A stretch of DNA of 14,869 bases from Candidatus Babeliales bacterium. Its GTDB lineage: Bacteria; Babelota; Babeliae; Babelales; CAIQNR01. Location: the NCBI GenBank assembly GCA_021735725.1, contig JAIPGS010000012.1, positions 1 to 14,869 of the forward strand. The letters run 5' to 3'. The notes under the pieces were generated by a model. That model did no database searches. It was not told the origin of the DNA and saw nothing but the letters and a program-made list of their open reading frames with translations. A program made the translations under genes and the position numbers. Positions 14,001 to 14,869 of the stretch are shown one piece after another (the first letter of the stretch is position 1; every line of letters starts with the position of its first letter).

Positions 14001-14661
14001 GTCTGGAGACCTAACTAATGAAACAGCACCTTCTTATAACAGATCAGTCACTAATATTATAGCAAGCATAATGAAACAATCAGAAAAATTCCATCATGAT
14101 CTTGGAGTCCCGCGAGCTGTTATTATGATAAAACAGACACTTCTTTCAGAAGTTCAATTCTTCTACAGCACATTCTTTCCTGGAATAAAAACAGTATCGG
14201 ATCTTAACACATTCATGATTGCTAATACTGTTGATAAGATGAAAAATCTTTTACATCCTGAATTAAGTAAAACAACAATAGATCAACTCATAGAAAATGA
14301 AGTTGAAAATCAAACTACAGTTGGTGCTGATCAATTAGGAATTGAGATCTATTCTGATAAAGGGTACCTCTTACTTGGGCAAAAATTAGTTTGGGAAACA
14401 TTAGTAGCATCACTTCCCTATATGCAACCACTCGTTACTTTCTTAAATTCTAAAGAAGGCGTTTCATCAATAAGCTGTAAGAATTCTCTTAATACTAATT
14501 ACTGTCAAGACGCTATGACTGGATTAAGGTCAAATGATATTTATGGGAAAATGAATTGGCTACTCAGCCTTTTCCAAGCAAAATGGGAAGCAGCTGGCCA
14601 CAATACTGATGCGGCTATAGAGAATTTTATAATTCGTCCAGCAAAAGGAGTAAAATTCTAA
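11080..14661 (+). CDS. Large secreted protein with four tandem Cys-pair units (1193 aa), gene 3 of the locus
   Basis: Unrecognised family, homologous to gene 1. Lys plus a hydrophobic stretch (1-18) forms a signal peptide, probably cut near HIHC/DPYDD. A diverged N-terminal unit (KFINANT, C209-x7-C217) is followed by four units, each ~230 residues: an F-F-x-x-x-K-T motif, NT, LHPE or HPEQ (H at 372, 594, 827, 1059), a P-Y/F-L/M-Q-P-hydrophobic stretch with LNSKDG, a C-x8-C pair (431/440, 669/678, 899/908, 1133/1142), then W-x-A-A-x-H/Q-N. Units R3-R5 also share VPRA-x-x-MIKQ. The Cys pair fits a structural disulfide in an exported protein; no catalytic motif was recognised. Gene 2 ends 29 bases upstream. 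The tandem growth suggests length variation between strains. A surface or host-contact role is inference. Confidence 0.85.
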   Translation: MKNKLLLLLSIITISYVSHIHCDPYDDLNKANIAQSILPAFGQEISALVDGNSENMLQINKISSDFYTKTMATINSKKLTTAETITLLQGLVDAVTEASQMKRNGKPDIKGIFTSDLRFSSLSNFNKFINANTSSLIQSLLFGTASFSEKSSNSLAPLFVQLKKEAVDLYWEALTLLFNPHFIQINQIFNNQVNLAGHPIDSTFNQIGCFPPATKICSPFLDAFKKIFGAIASIITGNFNTQIMTLRLPESDFHDELLKYKNSQNSKNFITSTQSAIQTNSLTDPTSLPLTIKINGLVQDTVKRANSLYDIDKYTILNAINQKWLGESLYFSDTFFPTMKTVADFNKFFNANTIDKMKEVLHPELGKSSVEELITETINNVTNKVKNNSPDNVYYALALKSYWQALVEILPYLQPIANFLNSKDGASSLDCKNSEDETQCQQNSDAFKRISSYLYYKMKWLLDKFQDKWKAAAWNIDIAVHNSTILADGSIVQEKTTDLAAKFENNTQALSLTSQVSIPLTIQFNNLVLDVVKTATTKFHNDYGVPRAILMIKQGLTGEDGFFRGTFFPNIKTLSDLNKFMAANTIDKMKDLLHPELSKTTIDQIIESQAAAQKYGQGGSQLQIDIYSDYGYQGLGEKLYWGGLVALLPYMQPMVDFLNSKDGFSSISCNNSLNEGQCKPVMDSLNTNIVVKKMPWLLDRFQTNWSTAGQNLTIALQNSMILPDQVIIGETLDDLSTNFKNAISGALEDAKSLSYNIACTNSVLDIMKQSEQFHHDGLVPRAITMIKQTLLSEAQFFNAFFDGIKTVSDLNTFMNANTVDKMKNLLHPEQSNTTIDQLIEKQVKAQTPGYQLGIDVASDAGYRLLGQKLVWETLVASLPFMQPLVDFLNSKDGASSKSCNNFVNEGHCIDFMKALGTMDIYGKLNWMLDLFLGQWNAAGHNTDLAIQNSIIVPDKIIINDTLKNLTTQFKKDTSSGDLTNETAPSYNRSVTNIIASIMKQSEKFHHDLGVPRAVIMIKQTLLSEVQFFYSTFFPGIKTVSDLNTFMIANTVDKMKNLLHPELSKTTIDQLIENEVENQTTVGADQLGIEIYSDKGYLLLGQKLVWETLVASLPYMQPLVTFLNSKEGVSSISCKNSLNTNYCQDAMTGLRSNDIYGKMNWLLSLFQAKWEAAGHNTDAAIENFIIRPAKGVKF
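11944..12633 (+). repeat. Unit R2 of gene 3
   Basis: First canonical unit: PLTIKINGLV to the next PLTI, with FFPTMKT, LHPE and C-x8-C (CKNSEDETQC). It resembles the gene 1 unit more than R4/R5 do: it lacks VPRA and has the DKxTIxNAxxQK segment found in gene 1. Confidence 0.8.
12634..13338 (+). repeat. Unit R3 of gene 3
   Basis: Begins PLTIQFNNLV like R2 but has GVPRAILMIKQ like R4/R5, so it is intermediate. Cys pair CNNSLNEGQC. Confidence 0.8.
13339..14031 (+). repeat. Unit R4 of gene 3
   Basis: Begins SYNIACTNSV, with VPRAITMIKQ, FFDGIKT, LHPEQ and CNNFVNEGHC. It is very close to R5 in DNA: 13501-13566 and 14197-14262 match at 63 of 66 bases. It has one extra Cys in its first helix. Confidence 0.85.
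14032..14658 (+). repeat. Unit R5 of gene 3
   Basis: Last unit, cut short after the AIENFIIRPA stretch at the C-terminus. LGVPRAVIMIKQ, FFPGIKT, LHPE and CKNSLNTNYC. The youngest duplication appears to be R4-R5. Confidence 0.85.
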
Positions 14662-14796
14662 AGATTACAATAAAGCCATTGCTTTTACCGATCCAGTACT
14701 GCTATTCTAAAAATTAGGACTTGCAATAAATATTATTGTAGGTAGTTATCTTAACCGACTCAACTAAATGGAGAGTCACAAAAAAAGGAGATTGTT

Positions 14797-14869
14797 ATGA
14801 AAAAACAATTAGTATTAGTAGCGTTTTTAAGTGTGGGTACTGTCGGTATTCAAGCTGAGCATTTTGAAC
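14797..14869 (+). CDS. Exported protein, first 24 residues only (runs off window)
   Basis: The ATG at 14797 has AAAAAAGGAG with six bases between, the strongest ribosome site in the right half. The visible protein is a textbook signal peptide, MKKQLVLVAFLSVGTVGIQA, followed by EHFE. The 135 bases between gene 3 and this gene hold a weak AT hairpin (GCAATAA/TTATTGT near 14723-14739) and no clear promoter or terminator. The function cannot be told from this fragment; it may be a further member of the locus. Confidence 0.8.
   Translation, partial: MKKQLVLVAFLSVGTVGIQAEHFE

Noticed and set aside
11944..14658. Periodic repeats as a CRISPR-like or non-coding array
   Set aside because: The period is about 690 bases, in frame, and the conserved positions follow protein motifs.
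14662..14796. Promoter for the last gene (TTGCAA, 17 bases, AGTTAT)
   Set aside because: The -10 matches only 3 of 6 positions; in DNA this AT-rich it is not distinguishable from chance.

Overview
The window is AT-rich DNA (low-30s % GC by eye) from a bacterium. A host-dependent lineage with a small genome fits best. Dependentiae (TM6) is my leading guess, because a MutS-type ATPase and housekeeping genes sit beside a run of very large secreted repeat proteins with no obvious relatives. This is inference: no rRNA or other phylogenetic marker was available to test it. No tRNA, rRNA, CRISPR array, transposase or phage gene was seen.

Left part (1-4511), mostly recognisable genes. The window opens inside the C-terminal ATPase domain of a MutS-family protein (+), closed by a good intrinsic terminator. 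A 398-base gap follows, holding a nested palindromic repeat element. Next is a minus-strand cluster, transcribed in the order NYN/YacP-type RNase -> TsaE -> secreted alpha/beta hydrolase with a Cys nucleophile -> small BFD-type [2Fe-2S] protein. Most of its junctions are tight, and it probably starts from an extended -10 promoter near 3570. Divergent to it is a lone F1 ATP synthase gamma subunit gene (atpG) with no other atp gene beside it.

Right part (4691-14661), about 10 kb with three collinear, closely spaced genes for secreted proteins I cannot assign to a known family. Gene 1 (409 aa) and gene 3 (1193 aa) share a ~230-residue unit marked by an F-x-P-x-x-K-T-like motif, N-T, L-H-P-E, and a C-x8-C pair. 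Gene 1 has one full copy and gene 3 has four, each behind a diverged N-terminal copy. Between them, gene 2 (1705 aa) has about 24 helical repeats with a strikingly regular 41-residue period and an H-G-N-like turn. Two related acidic linkers interrupt the array. It is followed by a block holding all eight cysteines, and then an alanine-rich amphipathic tail with a 33-residue (3 x 11) repeat. Genes 2 and 3 start with nearly the same 20-nt translation initiation sequence. I read the trio as one export-linked locus for large surface or host-directed proteins; that is inference.

The window ends just inside another gene for an exported protein (signal peptide only, strong Shine-Dalgarno).
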